From Candidatus Eiseniibacteriota bacterium (GTDB taxonomy: Bacteria; Eisenbacteria; RBG-16-71-46), in assembly GCA_016710095.1 (NCBI GenBank), contig JADJLL010000001.1, positions 248,001 through 312,000 of the forward strand: a stretch of 64,000 nucleotides of DNA, in the 5' to 3' direction. Under the pieces are notes generated by a model. It was given only the letters and a program-made list of their open reading frames with translations, was not told the DNA's origin and searched no databases. Positions 1 through 7,922 of this stretch are shown here, piece after piece (within the stretch, counting starts at the first letter, position 1; each line of letters starts with the position of its first letter). Made by a program: the position numbers and the translations under genes.

Positions 1-1232
1 CGTACGCGGCGCCCGCGATCGCGCGCCACTTCGCGAGCGGCATGGACACGACGTTCGCGCTCGCGTACTTCACCGTGTGGATCATGCTCGCGCACGCGTG
101 CTCGCGGTACGTGGCGGACGAAGCCGCGTGGACGCTCGGCGCGTTCGGCGGCATGGCGTTCAGCGTGAGGCCCGACCTGCTCGTGTTCACGGTCGGCGTG
201 CCCGCGCTCGGCGCGGTTTTCGCGACGCACGCGCGCGTGCGCAGGAACCAGGCGTCCGCCGCGGTCCTCGCGTTGTTCGTCGCACTGCTGCAGTCGGCGG
301 TGTACGCGTGGTGGCTGCACTCGCCGGTGCCGCTGCCGTTCTTCGCGAAGACGTTGGGCTTCTACGGACCCACGCTGCGCGCCGCGTACGACGGTGTCGC
401 GATCGCCGAGGTGAGCGGGTTCCTGCGCGCGATGTCCGCGCTGCGCGCCGTGTTCGCGGCGGCGGTCGTGCTGCACCCGGTCCGCTGGTGGAACGCCGCC
501 AGCGCGCTCGAGAAGGCGCTGCTCTTCACCGGCATCGTGTTCACCGCGTACCACGCGTTCGCGGTGGTGCCGATCATGGGCTACGCCGGGCGCTTCGAGA
601 TGCCGTTGTTCCCGGTGCTCGTCTACCTCGCGGTGTGCTCGCTCGCGCACCTCGCCGCATGGTACCCGCAGGCGGTGTGGCGTTCGCTGCTCGTGACGCT
701 CGTCGCGCTCGCCGTGGCGGGCGTGCTCGTGCGGCGCATCGTCGCGCACCAGATCGCGCCGGGTCCCGCGCGCGTCGCGGCGGCCGAGCGTTTCGACCTG
801 CAGACGGCGTATCGCGTGAACGGCCGCGACTACTGGGTCGCGCTCGATCGCGTCTCGCGCCTGCCGGACGACCTCACGATCGCGACCACCGAGGTCGGCC
901 TGCCGCTCGTGCTGTCGCCGGGGCGGCGCATCGTCGACCTCGCCGGACTCAACGAGACGAGCATGATGCGCCACCACGTGAGCGCGGACAGCGTCGTGCG
1001 GCGCGACCGCCCGGACCTGGTCTACCTGCCGCATCCGCACTACGCGGAAATGCGCGACGCGCTGCTCGCCGATCCCGTGTTCGTGCGCGACTACGAAGTC
1101 TGGCCCGCGGCCGCGCTGCGCGCCGACATGGGCGCCGCGGTGCGCCGGGACGGTCCGTACGCCGACACGCTGCGCGCGCTGTTCGAGGCCCGCGCCGCCG
1201 CCGCCGCCGTCGCGGCCCCGGCCGGGCGCTGA
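1..1232 (+). CDS. GT-C-like integral membrane glycosyltransferase, 5' end missing
   Basis: The reading frame is open to the left window edge, so the first ATG at position 42 is internal and the gene is partial. The residues A-S-G-M-D-T near the edge resemble the G-M-[ED]-T element common in GT-C (ArnT-like) polyprenyl-linked glycosyltransferases. Several hydrophobic segments follow, and then a soluble C-terminal region of about 160 residues that includes V-D-L-A-G-L-N-E, a motif often seen in the periplasmic part of such proteins. The natural role would be sugar transfer from a lipid carrier on the outer face of the inner membrane; the substrate cannot be read. The last residues are alanine-rich. 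No membrane-topology prediction was run. Confidence 0.6.
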   Translation, partial: YAAPAIARHFASGMDTTFALAYFTVWIMLAHACSRYVADEAAWTLGAFGGMAFSVRPDLLVFTVGVPALGAVFATHARVRRNQASAAVLALFVALLQSAVYAWWLHSPVPLPFFAKTLGFYGPTLRAAYDGVAIAEVSGFLRAMSALRAVFAAAVVLHPVRWWNAASALEKALLFTGIVFTAYHAFAVVPIMGYAGRFEMPLFPVLVYLAVCSLAHLAAWYPQAVWRSLLVTLVALAVAGVLVRRIVAHQIAPGPARVAAAERFDLQTAYRVNGRDYWVALDRVSRLPDDLTIATTEVGLPLVLSPGRRIVDLAGLNETSMMRHHVSADSVVRRDRPDLVYLPHPHYAEMRDALLADPVFVRDYEVWPAAALRADMGAAVRRDGPYADTLRALFEARAAAAAVAAPAGR

Positions 1233-1327
1233 CCGGGCCGGAGGCCCGGAGCTCCCGGGCCACCGCTTCCGGCTTTTCAAGAGCCGCCCCGACCGCGTAC
1301 CTTCCCGGCTTCGTCCGGAGGACACCC

Positions 1328-2152
1328 ATGTTCAGCAAGCTGTTCGGCAAGAAGAAGCCGGAAACGCCCGCGACTCCGCCGCCACCGCCGCGGCAGGTGC
1401 CGCTCTACGCCGCGTTGATCGAGAAGCCCACGCGCGACGTGCCGCAGAACCTGAAGACGAACGAGGAAAGCGCCGAGTTCGCCGAGTGGCAGAAGAAGTG
1501 GCAGGAGAAGCTGCGCGGCCAGAAGCGCCCGGCCGACGACCAGCCCGTGCTCACGACGCTCGCCGCGGGCGACCACATGGCGACGTTCGCGATGCCCGAC
1601 ACGGGCGAACGCGCGGCGCTGTTCTTCAGCTCGCCGCTGCGCGCCGCGGACTACAAGGACTGCATGGGGCAGGAGAGTGCCGACGCGCAGATCCCGATGC
1701 TCCCGCTCGCGGGCTTCGTGAAGATGCTGCGCGACCTCGAAGGCGCGGGCGTGACGCACTTCGCGTTCGACCGCTGCCCGCGCTGCACCGGCGCGACGGT
1801 CGCCGAAGCGGCTGCCGTCCAGACGGTCGAGGACGCGTGGGCCGTGCGCTCGCAGTACAAGGGCGCCGAGATCGCGCGCGAGAAGCTCTACTTCGAGTAC
1901 GCCCTCGACGCCGCGCGCACCGGGCATCTCGAGGAGGCGCGCGAGGTGGCACTGCAGGCCGTGTCGCACATCACGACCGAGGATCCGAACATGCACCTGC
2001 TGATCGGCCAGATCGGCGTGGCGCTGGCGGAGACGCAGCTGCACCAGGACGCGATCGCGATGCTCCAGATGCTCAAGGCCGAACCCTACGTCGCCAAGCT
2101 GAAGACGGTGATCGAGATCGGCGCCGCGGACTTCGACGGTCCCGACGCCTGA
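1328..2152 (+). CDS. Hypothetical cytoplasmic protein with CxxC motif and helical-repeat C terminus
   Basis: I do not recognise this 274-residue protein. The ATG at 1328 has a good ribosome-binding site (CCGGAGG) about 8 bases upstream and excludes the out-of-family upstream extension. The N terminus is basic and proline-rich (M-F-S-K-L-F-G-K-K-K). The middle contains D-R-C-P-R-C-T, a possible single metal or redox CxxC pair. The C-terminal 90 residues look like tetratricopeptide-type helical repeats (A-L-D-A-A-R-T-G-H-L-E-E-A). It is followed by a hairpin terminator shared with the convergent SRPBCC gene. No function is proposed. Confidence 0.75.
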   Translation: MFSKLFGKKKPETPATPPPPPRQVPLYAALIEKPTRDVPQNLKTNEESAEFAEWQKKWQEKLRGQKRPADDQPVLTTLAAGDHMATFAMPDTGERAALFFSSPLRAADYKDCMGQESADAQIPMLPLAGFVKMLRDLEGAGVTHFAFDRCPRCTGATVAEAAAVQTVEDAWAVRSQYKGAEIAREKLYFEYALDAARTGHLEEAREVALQAVSHITTEDPNMHLLIGQIGVALAETQLHQDAIAMLQMLKAEPYVAKLKTVIEIGAADFDGPDA

Positions 2153-2168
2153 GGCCGCGCGGAGGCGA

Positions 2169-2210
2169 AAGGCGGCCGGGTGCGATGCGTACCGGCCGCC
2201 TTCTTCGTTT
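2169..2210. terminator. Bidirectional rho-independent terminator
   Basis: The arm AAGGCGGCCGGGT (2169-2181) pairs with ACCGGCCGCCTT (2191-2202) with one bulged base, and is followed by TCTTCGTTT. It lies between two convergent stop codons at 2152 and 2222 and could end transcription from both sides. Confidence 0.75.
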
Positions 2211-2221
2211 CGCGAGGCCGG

Positions 2222-2842
2222 CTACTTCGCCGGAGCCGCCTCCGCCGCCGTCGTGTCCGCGCCCGCAGCCGCGGCGTCCACGGCCGCCTGTGCGGAAGCC
2301 GCTGCCGCTTCGCCGGAGACACGGTCGAGGTTCGCGAGCCCTTCGGTGAAGTCCTTGCCGATCATCTTGTCCATGTCCATGAACACGCACATCACCTTGG
2401 ACATGAAGTCGTAGTCGCCGGACATGCTCCACTCGACCTTCGTGCCGTTACCCTCGGGCGCGAGCGTGAGGGCGGTGAGCGCGGTCGAGGCGAAAGGCTT
2501 GAGGAACTCGAGCTTCATCGTGATCTTCTCGTTCGGCACGGCCTCGGTGATCGTCATGCGGCCCGAGCCCGCGTCCTTGTTGCCTTCCCACTCGTAGACC
2601 GCGCCGACGCCGGATTCCGCGCCGCTGTACTTGGTCTGCATCGCGGGGTCGAGCTTCTGCCACGGCGACCACGACGGGAACTTGTGCATGTCCTCGATCT
2701 GCGCGTACACGAACTGCGGCGCGGCCTTCATCGTGGCGCTGCGCGTGACCACGTACTGGTTCGGCTTCGTGGCCGCGAGCCCGAGGACGCCGAGCACCGC
2801 GACGACCACGACGAGCAGCACGCCGAGCAGGATCTTCTTCAT
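2222..2842 (-). CDS. SRPBCC/polyketide-cyclase-type protein with N-terminal membrane anchor
   Basis: The 206-residue protein begins M-K-K-I-L-L-G-V followed by about 18 hydrophobic residues, so it is probably anchored in the inner membrane. The core then matches the SRPBCC (START-like, Polyketide_cyc2) pattern: a conserved F-P-S-W-S-P-W, G-A-V-Y-E-W-E-G-N and a terminal helix. Such domains bind hydrophobic ligands in a deep cavity; the ligand is unknown. I chose the ATG at 2842 rather than the ATG five codons upstream, because GGAGG lies 8 bases before 2842 and overlaps the earlier codons. The last 35 residues are an Ala-rich tail. It is convergent with the upstream neighbour and shares its terminator. 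Confidence 0.8.
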   Translation of the reverse strand: MKKILLGVLLVVVVAVLGVLGLAATKPNQYVVTRSATMKAAPQFVYAQIEDMHKFPSWSPWQKLDPAMQTKYSGAESGVGAVYEWEGNKDAGSGRMTITEAVPNEKITMKLEFLKPFASTALTALTLAPEGNGTKVEWSMSGDYDFMSKVMCVFMDMDKMIGKDFTEGLANLDRVSGEAAAASAQAAVDAAAAGADTTAAEAAPAK

Positions 2843-3158
2843 GGGGATGGCCTCCATGGGAAGGGGTAGGGGCGGGACGCTAGCCCGGCCGCCGCGTCGC
2901 GCGCCAGCGCCCTCGTGACGAGCGCGGGCAATCCGGGGGCCCGGCGCTTTCCCGTGGGTTGTGGTTCGCAGAATGTTGCTGGGCCGAATTCCGCCCCCTA
3001 CCCCGGGAAACGACGACCGAATCGCAATGACTTACGTCGGCGCGATGGGGGCTCCAGGGCCCGGCAACATTCTGCGAACCACGACCTTTGCCGTTGACCC
3101 GCGCCATGCCGCCGCGCGAGTTTCGGCGCCGGTGCCCATCCCACCCCCGGAGGTCCGC
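2843..3158. other. Divergent intergenic region occupied by a MITE-like element
   Basis: This 316-bp gap separates the start of the SRPBCC gene (minus) from the start of the YdeI-like gene (plus). It should hold both promoters. Much of it (2958-3085) is the inverted-repeat element listed separately, so the element sits in the shared regulatory region. I see no convincing sigma-70 boxes outside it. Confidence 0.5.
2958..3085. mobile_element. MITE-like non-autonomous element (128 bp)
   Basis: The left end GTTGTGGTTCGCAG... (2958-2985) and the inverted right end (3058-3085) are complementary over about 28 bases with two mismatches. The left end is identical over 24 bases to the left end of the IS element at 25920. 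The internal sequence of about 70 bases has no coding potential and no likeness to the IS interior. This is what is expected of a miniature inverted-repeat element moved in trans by the IS transposase. No clear target-site duplication is visible at its borders. Confidence 0.7.
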
Positions 3159-3770
3159 ATGGCCACGACCGACAAACGCGTCGACGCCTACATCGCGAAG
3201 TCCGCGCCGTTCGCGCAGCCCATCCTCGAGCAGTTGCGCGCCCGCGTGCACGCGGCCTGCCCCGACGTCGAAGAGGCGATCAAGTGGGGCTTCCCGAACT
3301 TCGTCTACGAGGGCGCGGTGCTCTGCAACATGGCCGCGTTCAAGCAGCACTGCGCGTTCGGTTTCTGGAAGGCCAAGCTGCTTGGAGAGGCCGGGCTGAA
3401 GGTGTCCGAGGACGCGATGGGACAGATGGGCCGCATCACCTCGGTGAAGGACCTGCCGGGCAAGGCCGAGTTCGCCCGGCTCGTGAAGGCGGCCATGAAG
3501 CTCAACGAGGCGCCGACCCGCGTCGCACGTCCGGTCACGAAGCCGGGCACGCGCAAGCCGATCCCCGTGCCCGCGGAGCTGAAAGCCGCGCTCGCCAAGA
3601 ACGCCCGGGCGCGCAAGACGTTCGAAGCGTTCGCGCCGAGCCATCGCCGCGAATACCTCGAGTGGATCACCGAGGCGAAGCGTGTGGAAACTCGCGCGAA
3701 GCGCATCGCGCAGACGATCGAGTGGCTCGCCGAGGGCAAGCAGCGGAACTGGAAATACCAGGGCTGCTGA
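3159..3770 (+). CDS. YdeI/OmdA-family protein with DUF1801 domain
   Basis: This is a 203-residue protein. The N-terminal half matches the DUF1801 (YdhG-like) fold: D-V-E-E-A-I-K-W-G-F-P-N-F, then A-F-K-Q-H-C-A-F-G-F-W. The C-terminal half matches the YdeI/OmpD-associated pattern: P-A-E-L-K-A-A-L-A-K-N-A-R-A-R-K-T-F-E-A-F-A-P-S-H-R-R-E-Y followed by W-I-x-E-A-K. The two parts together are the usual YdeI architecture. Its molecular function is not established. The ATG at 3159 follows CCCGGAGG; the frame runs open upstream through the MITE, but that part has no family similarity. It is a single gene next to a divergent SRPBCC gene. Confidence 0.85.
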   Translation: MATTDKRVDAYIAKSAPFAQPILEQLRARVHAACPDVEEAIKWGFPNFVYEGAVLCNMAAFKQHCAFGFWKAKLLGEAGLKVSEDAMGQMGRITSVKDLPGKAEFARLVKAAMKLNEAPTRVARPVTKPGTRKPIPVPAELKAALAKNARARKTFEAFAPSHRREYLEWITEAKRVETRAKRIAQTIEWLAEGKQRNWKYQGC

Positions 3771-3894
3771 GCCGCTCTCGAAGTATCAGGACCGCCCCTT
3801 CGCGCACCTGTCGAGTGTCTGGCGCCCCCGCGCCCGGTTCCGTCCGACTCCCCCCACGGGCGTGACCGAAACCCTCGACTCGGACCGGTACCTG

Positions 3895-5829
3895 ATGCGC
3901 CGCGATCTCGTCTCCGCCGCCCGTGCCACGGGGCTCGCCGCCCTGTGCGCCGCCGCCCTCGCCGTGCTCGCCAGCACCGCCCTCGCCGACTCCGGCTTCG
4001 TGCCCGGCGAAGTGATCGTGAAGTACCGCGCGAACGCCACGCGCGCGCGCCGTGCGATGGTGCGCGGCATCCTGCCCACGGTCGATCGCGTGGACGCCCT
4101 GTCGCTCATCGGCGCCGAATGCGTGCGCTTCACGGGGATGACGACCGAGCAGGCGATCGCCGCGCTCTCCGCCGATCCGGCCGTCGAGTACGCGCAGCCC
4201 AACCACATCTTCCACGTGGACGTGGTGCCGAACGACCCGAGCTTCGGCTCGCTGTGGGCGATGAAGAACACCGGCCAGGGCGGCGCGTTCGCGGGTGACG
4301 ACATCGACGCGACGCTCGCGTGGAACCTCACGACGGGTGATCCCGAGATGAAGATCGGCGTGATCGACTCGGGCGTGGACTGGACCCACCCCGACCTCGC
4401 CGCGAACATCTGGACCAACCCCGGCGAGATCCCCGACAACTTCGAGGACGACGACCTCAACGGCTACGTGGACGACGTGCACGGGTTCGACTTCGTGAAC
4501 GGGGACGGCGACCCGATGGACGACTACTTCCACGGCACGCACGTCGCGGGCACGATCGGCGCGGTCGGCGACAACGGCATCGGCGTCGCGGGCGTGTGCT
4601 GGCGCTGCAAGATCGTCCCGATCAAGTTCATCAACAGCACGGGCGCGGGCACGGAGTCGGCGGCGATCGCCGCGCTGCAGTACGCGCTCACGGTCGGCGT
4701 GCGCCTGACGAACAACTCGTGGGGCGGCATGTCCGGCGGGCAGGCGCTGCTCGACGCGATCGACGCCTGCGGCGCGGCGGGGCAGCTGTTCGTGAACTCC
4801 GCGGGCAACACGCGCTGGAACATCGACGGTGTGCCCACCTTCCCGCAGTGCTATGCGTCGCCCTACATCCTCACCGTGGCGTCCACCGACGGCCGTGACC
4901 TCATGAGCACGTTCTCGTGCTGGGGCCCGACGCAGGTGGATCTCGGCGCGCCCGGTTCGCTCATCTACTCGTGCCGTCCGGCCAACACCTACGGTAATCT
5001 CGACGGCACCTCGATGGCCGCGCCGCACGTGACCGGTGTGGCGGCGCTCGCCTGGAGCCTGTTCCCGCACGCGTCGCCGCAGGCGATGCGCGCGCTCATC
5101 CTTTCGGCCGTGGACACGATCCCTTCGATGACGGGCAAGGTCTGGAGCAACGGAAGGCTCAACGCGTACCGCACGCTGCTGCGCGGCGACGGGACGCCGC
5201 CCTCGGCGGCCACGGGAATGATGGCCGAGATCACGTCCAGCACGTCGCTGCGCCTGCGCTGGAACGCGCCGGGCGACGACGGCCAGGCGGGCACGGCCAC
5301 GTCGTACGACCTGCGGTTCTCGGGCGCGCCGATCGACAGCGCGAACTTCGCGGCCGCGACGGCGCTGCCGGCCGCGGCGCCGAACGCCGCGAGCGTCGCC
5401 GAGACGCTGTCGGTGGGAGGGCTCACGCCCGGCGCGACGTATTGGTTCGCGCTTCGCGCGACCGACGACTTCGACAACGTGGGGCCGCTCTCGTCGCCCT
5501 TCTCCGTGACCGTGACCGCGCCGAGCACGGCCGTCGCGGACGCCGCCGCGGCCTTCGGGCTGCGCGTCGTCTCCGCGAACCCGTCGCCCTCGGGCTCGGC
5601 GTTCGCGCTCACGTTGCCGTCGGGCGCGGAGACCGACGTCGCGGTGTACGACGTGCGCGGCGCACGCGTGCGCACGATCGCGCGCGGCCTGCGCCCGGCC
5701 GGCGTGCACGCGCTCGCTTGGGACGGCGGCACGGATGCCGGCGGCCGCGCCGGCGCCGGCGTGTATTTCGTCCAGGCCCGAAGCGGCGCGGACGTCGCGA
5801 CGCATCGCATCGTGGTGCTGGGGCGCTGA
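3895..5829 (+). CDS. Secreted subtilisin-like serine protease (S8) with C-terminal sorting-type domain
   Basis: The 644-residue preproprotein has a signal peptide (about residues 1-31, ending S-T-A-L-A), an inhibitor-like propeptide (about 35-110) and a peptidase S8 domain. The catalytic triad is visible: Asp158 in G-V-I-D-S-G, His213 in H-G-T-H-V-A-G and Ser373 in G-T-S-M-A-A-P. A fibronectin-III-like domain follows (about 435-535). The protein ends in a FlgD-like module (Y-D-V-R-G-A-R-V-R-T-I ... W-D-G-G) found on many exported proteins in this window. It is probably secreted or surface-attached and degrades extracellular protein. The stop codon overlaps the ATG of the acetyltransferase gene (TGATG), so the two are probably translationally coupled. 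Confidence 0.93.
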   Translation: MRRDLVSAARATGLAALCAAALAVLASTALADSGFVPGEVIVKYRANATRARRAMVRGILPTVDRVDALSLIGAECVRFTGMTTEQAIAALSADPAVEYAQPNHIFHVDVVPNDPSFGSLWAMKNTGQGGAFAGDDIDATLAWNLTTGDPEMKIGVIDSGVDWTHPDLAANIWTNPGEIPDNFEDDDLNGYVDDVHGFDFVNGDGDPMDDYFHGTHVAGTIGAVGDNGIGVAGVCWRCKIVPIKFINSTGAGTESAAIAALQYALTVGVRLTNNSWGGMSGGQALLDAIDACGAAGQLFVNSAGNTRWNIDGVPTFPQCYASPYILTVASTDGRDLMSTFSCWGPTQVDLGAPGSLIYSCRPANTYGNLDGTSMAAPHVTGVAALAWSLFPHASPQAMRALILSAVDTIPSMTGKVWSNGRLNAYRTLLRGDGTPPSAATGMMAEITSSTSLRLRWNAPGDDGQAGTATSYDLRFSGAPIDSANFAAATALPAAAPNAASVAETLSVGGLTPGATYWFALRATDDFDNVGPLSSPFSVTVTAPSTAVADAAAAFGLRVVSANPSPSGSAFALTLPSGAETDVAVYDVRGARVRTIARGLRPAGVHALAWDGGTDAGGRAGAGVYFVQARSGADVATHRIVVLGR

Positions 5830-6332
5830 TGCCGGGCTGCGTGATCCGAGCGCTCGATCCGGCCGCGCGCGAAGAAGTCGCGCTGGTCGCCGAGCGCATG
5901 CGGCTCACGCTCGTCGAGGTGCTCGGCGACGAAGCCGGCGGCGCGATGTACACGAGCGAGTGGCTCGAGGATCGCGTGCTCGAGCACCTCGATCCCGCGC
6001 GGTTGCACGGTCAGGTGTTCGTCGCGGTCGAGCCCGACGGACGCCTGGCCGGTCACACGATCGTGCGCATCGAGCGCGACGAAGCCGGGCATGCGTTCGG
6101 GCTCTTCTCGACCACGTACGTCGCGCCCGAGTCGCGCCGCGCCGGCGTCGCGGACGCGCTCATCGAGCGCGGTGAAGCCTGGATGCGCGAGCAGCAGGTG
6201 ACCGCTTCGCAGACGTGGACCGCGGACTCGAACGGCCCGCTGCTGTCGCTCTTCCGCAAGCACGGCTACGCGCTCACGCTGCGCGTGCCCGAGAAGAAGA
6301 TGGTCGTGCTGTCGAAGGCGTTCGTGGGCTGA
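5829..6332 (+). CDS. GNAT-family N-acetyltransferase
   Basis: The 167-residue protein shows the GNAT fold signature: a central Y-V-A-P-E-S-R-R-A-G-V-A-D-A-L segment, the acetyl-CoA pyrophosphate-binding R-R-x-G-x-A motif, then a W-M-R-E helix and a final L-F-R-K-H-G-Y-A strand-helix element typical of the family C terminus. The acceptor substrate is not readable. Its start overlaps the protease stop by one base and it has no signal peptide, so it is cytoplasmic. It is convergent with the MFS gene, with only 13 bases between the stops. Confidence 0.85.
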   Translation: MPGCVIRALDPAAREEVALVAERMRLTLVEVLGDEAGGAMYTSEWLEDRVLEHLDPARLHGQVFVAVEPDGRLAGHTIVRIERDEAGHAFGLFSTTYVAPESRRAGVADALIERGEAWMREQQVTASQTWTADSNGPLLSLFRKHGYALTLRVPEKKMVVLSKAFVG

Positions 6333-6345
6333 AGCGGGGAGCGCG

Positions 6346-7641
6346 CTACTCGGCCTTCTTGCGGCCGAAATCGGCGTCGAGCGGCAGGAACGCGGTCACG
6401 AGGAAGCTCGGGACGGTCGCCACGATCACGATCGTGAAGAACTTGAGATAGCCGACCTGGTCCTGCAGCCAGCCGCTCCACATGCCGGGCAGCATCATGC
6501 CGAGCGCCATGAAGCCGGTGCAGATCGCGTAGTGCGCCGTCTGCCGCTCGCCGCGCGAGATGTAGATCATGTACATCACGTAGGCGGTGAACCCGAAGCC
6601 GTAGCCGAACTGTTCGATCGCCACGCCGCCGAGGATCACGGCGATGTTGGTCGGCTGCGCCGCCGCGAGCGCGATGAAGATGGCGTCCGGCAGGTGGATC
6701 GCGAAGAGCATCGGCCAGAGCCAGCGCTTGAGCCCGTCGCGCGCGATGACGATGCCGCCGAGGATGCCGCCGAAGGTGAGCGCGAGGATGCCCACGGTGC
6801 CGTACACGAACCCGACCTGCGTCGTGTCGAGCCCGAGCCCGCCGACGTCGCGGCCGTCGAGCAGGAAGGGCGAGACCATCTTCACGAGCTGCGCCTCGCC
6901 GAGGCGGTAGAGCAGCAGGAACGCCATGAGCACGAAGATGCCCGGCTTGGAGAAGAACGAGCCGAACGTGGCGAGGAACTCGCGCATGAAGTGCGGGATC
7001 TGGTGCGCCTCGCCCGGGCGGTCGGCCGCGGGGCGAGGCAGCGCGAAGCGGTGCCACAGCCCGAAGAGCGCGAACATCGCCGCGAGCACGCCGAGCGTGA
7101 TCGCCCACGCCGTGTGCGGCCGGCCCGTGCTCTTCTCGAGCGCGCCGGCGAGCATGACGAGCAGGCCCTGCCCGAAGATCGTCGCGATCCGATAGAACAT
7201 CGTGCGCACGCCGACGAACTGCGCGGCCTGCTTTTCGTCGGTGCCGAGCAGGTAGAAGCCGTCCGCGGCGATGTCGTGCGTGGCCGACTGGAAGGCGAGC
7301 AGCCAGAAGAAGATGAGCGAGAAGTGCAGCCACGCCGGGCCCGGCAGCGACAGCGCGAGGGCCGCGAGCGCCGCGCCGACCAGCAGCTGCATCACCCAGA
7401 CCCAGCGGCGGCGCGTGCCGAGGATGTCCACGACCGGCGCCCACAGCGGCTTGATCACCCACGGCAGGTAGAACCAGCTCGTGTAGAGCCCGATGTCGGT
7501 GTTCGACATCCCGAAGCGCTTGTACATCGTGACCGCGACGCTCATCACGACGACGTAGGGAAGACCCTCGGCGAGATACAGCGAGGGGATCCACAGCCAC
7601 GGATTTCGGGACGGACGATCCTTACGTCTGAGCTCGGACAT
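6346..7641 (-). CDS. AmpG-like major facilitator superfamily permease
   Basis: The 431-residue protein consists of about twelve hydrophobic segments. The N-terminal S-L-Y-L-A-E-G-L-P-Y-V-V-V and the loop P-L-W-A-P-V-V-D resemble the AmpG/PAT1 branch of MFS permeases, which carry muropeptides or acetyl-CoA. F-Q-S-A-T-H-D-I-A-A-D-G, also a hallmark of AmpG-like proteins, is present at about residue 130. The ATG at 7641 (M-S-E-L-R-R-K-D) is preceded by ACGGGAG; the longer upstream frame has no family similarity. The substrate is likely a cell-wall fragment or another small solute. It is transcribed away from the large secreted protein at 7923. Confidence 0.78.
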   Translation of the reverse strand: MSELRRKDRPSRNPWLWIPSLYLAEGLPYVVVMSVAVTMYKRFGMSNTDIGLYTSWFYLPWVIKPLWAPVVDILGTRRRWVWVMQLLVGAALAALALSLPGPAWLHFSLIFFWLLAFQSATHDIAADGFYLLGTDEKQAAQFVGVRTMFYRIATIFGQGLLVMLAGALEKSTGRPHTAWAITLGVLAAMFALFGLWHRFALPRPAADRPGEAHQIPHFMREFLATFGSFFSKPGIFVLMAFLLLYRLGEAQLVKMVSPFLLDGRDVGGLGLDTTQVGFVYGTVGILALTFGGILGGIVIARDGLKRWLWPMLFAIHLPDAIFIALAAAQPTNIAVILGGVAIEQFGYGFGFTAYVMYMIYISRGERQTAHYAICTGFMALGMMLPGMWSGWLQDQVGYLKFFTIVIVATVPSFLVTAFLPLDADFGRKKAE

Positions 7642-7922
7642 GCGCACTCCCGTCGGGTGAAGAACGAATGCTCCCGTGTAGCACGCGCGTCGGAGGGCGG
7701 GCAAGAGGTTCGTCGCGCCGGGCCGCGTACGGAAGTTCGATGTCCGTTCACTCGCTCGACACGCCGCGGGCCACACGCGCGAAACCTGTTTGCGTCACGT
7801 TGACGGCGTCCTATGTTCCGGACTGCTCGCGGCCGTCCCGCGAGCGCTCACGACTTCGGGCCGCCGATGTTCGTGTCGCCCGGAGTCTCGCCCTGTCACG
7901 GATGCAAGGGAGAGCTCCCCCG
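7642..7922. promoter_or_regulatory. Divergent promoter region
   Basis: This 281-bp gap separates the MFS gene from the secreted protein gene. A possible sigma-70-type pair for the plus strand is TTGCGT (7790-7795) and TATGTT (7812-7817) with a 16-base spacer. This is a weak match, and the 5' leader to the ATG at 7923 would be about 100 bases. No glucan-type palindrome is present. Confidence 0.3.

Noticed and set aside
2961..3158. N-terminal extension of the YdeI-like protein through the MITE.
   Set aside because: The frame happens to be open, but the added residues have no family similarity and a good ribosome-binding site precedes the ATG at 3159.
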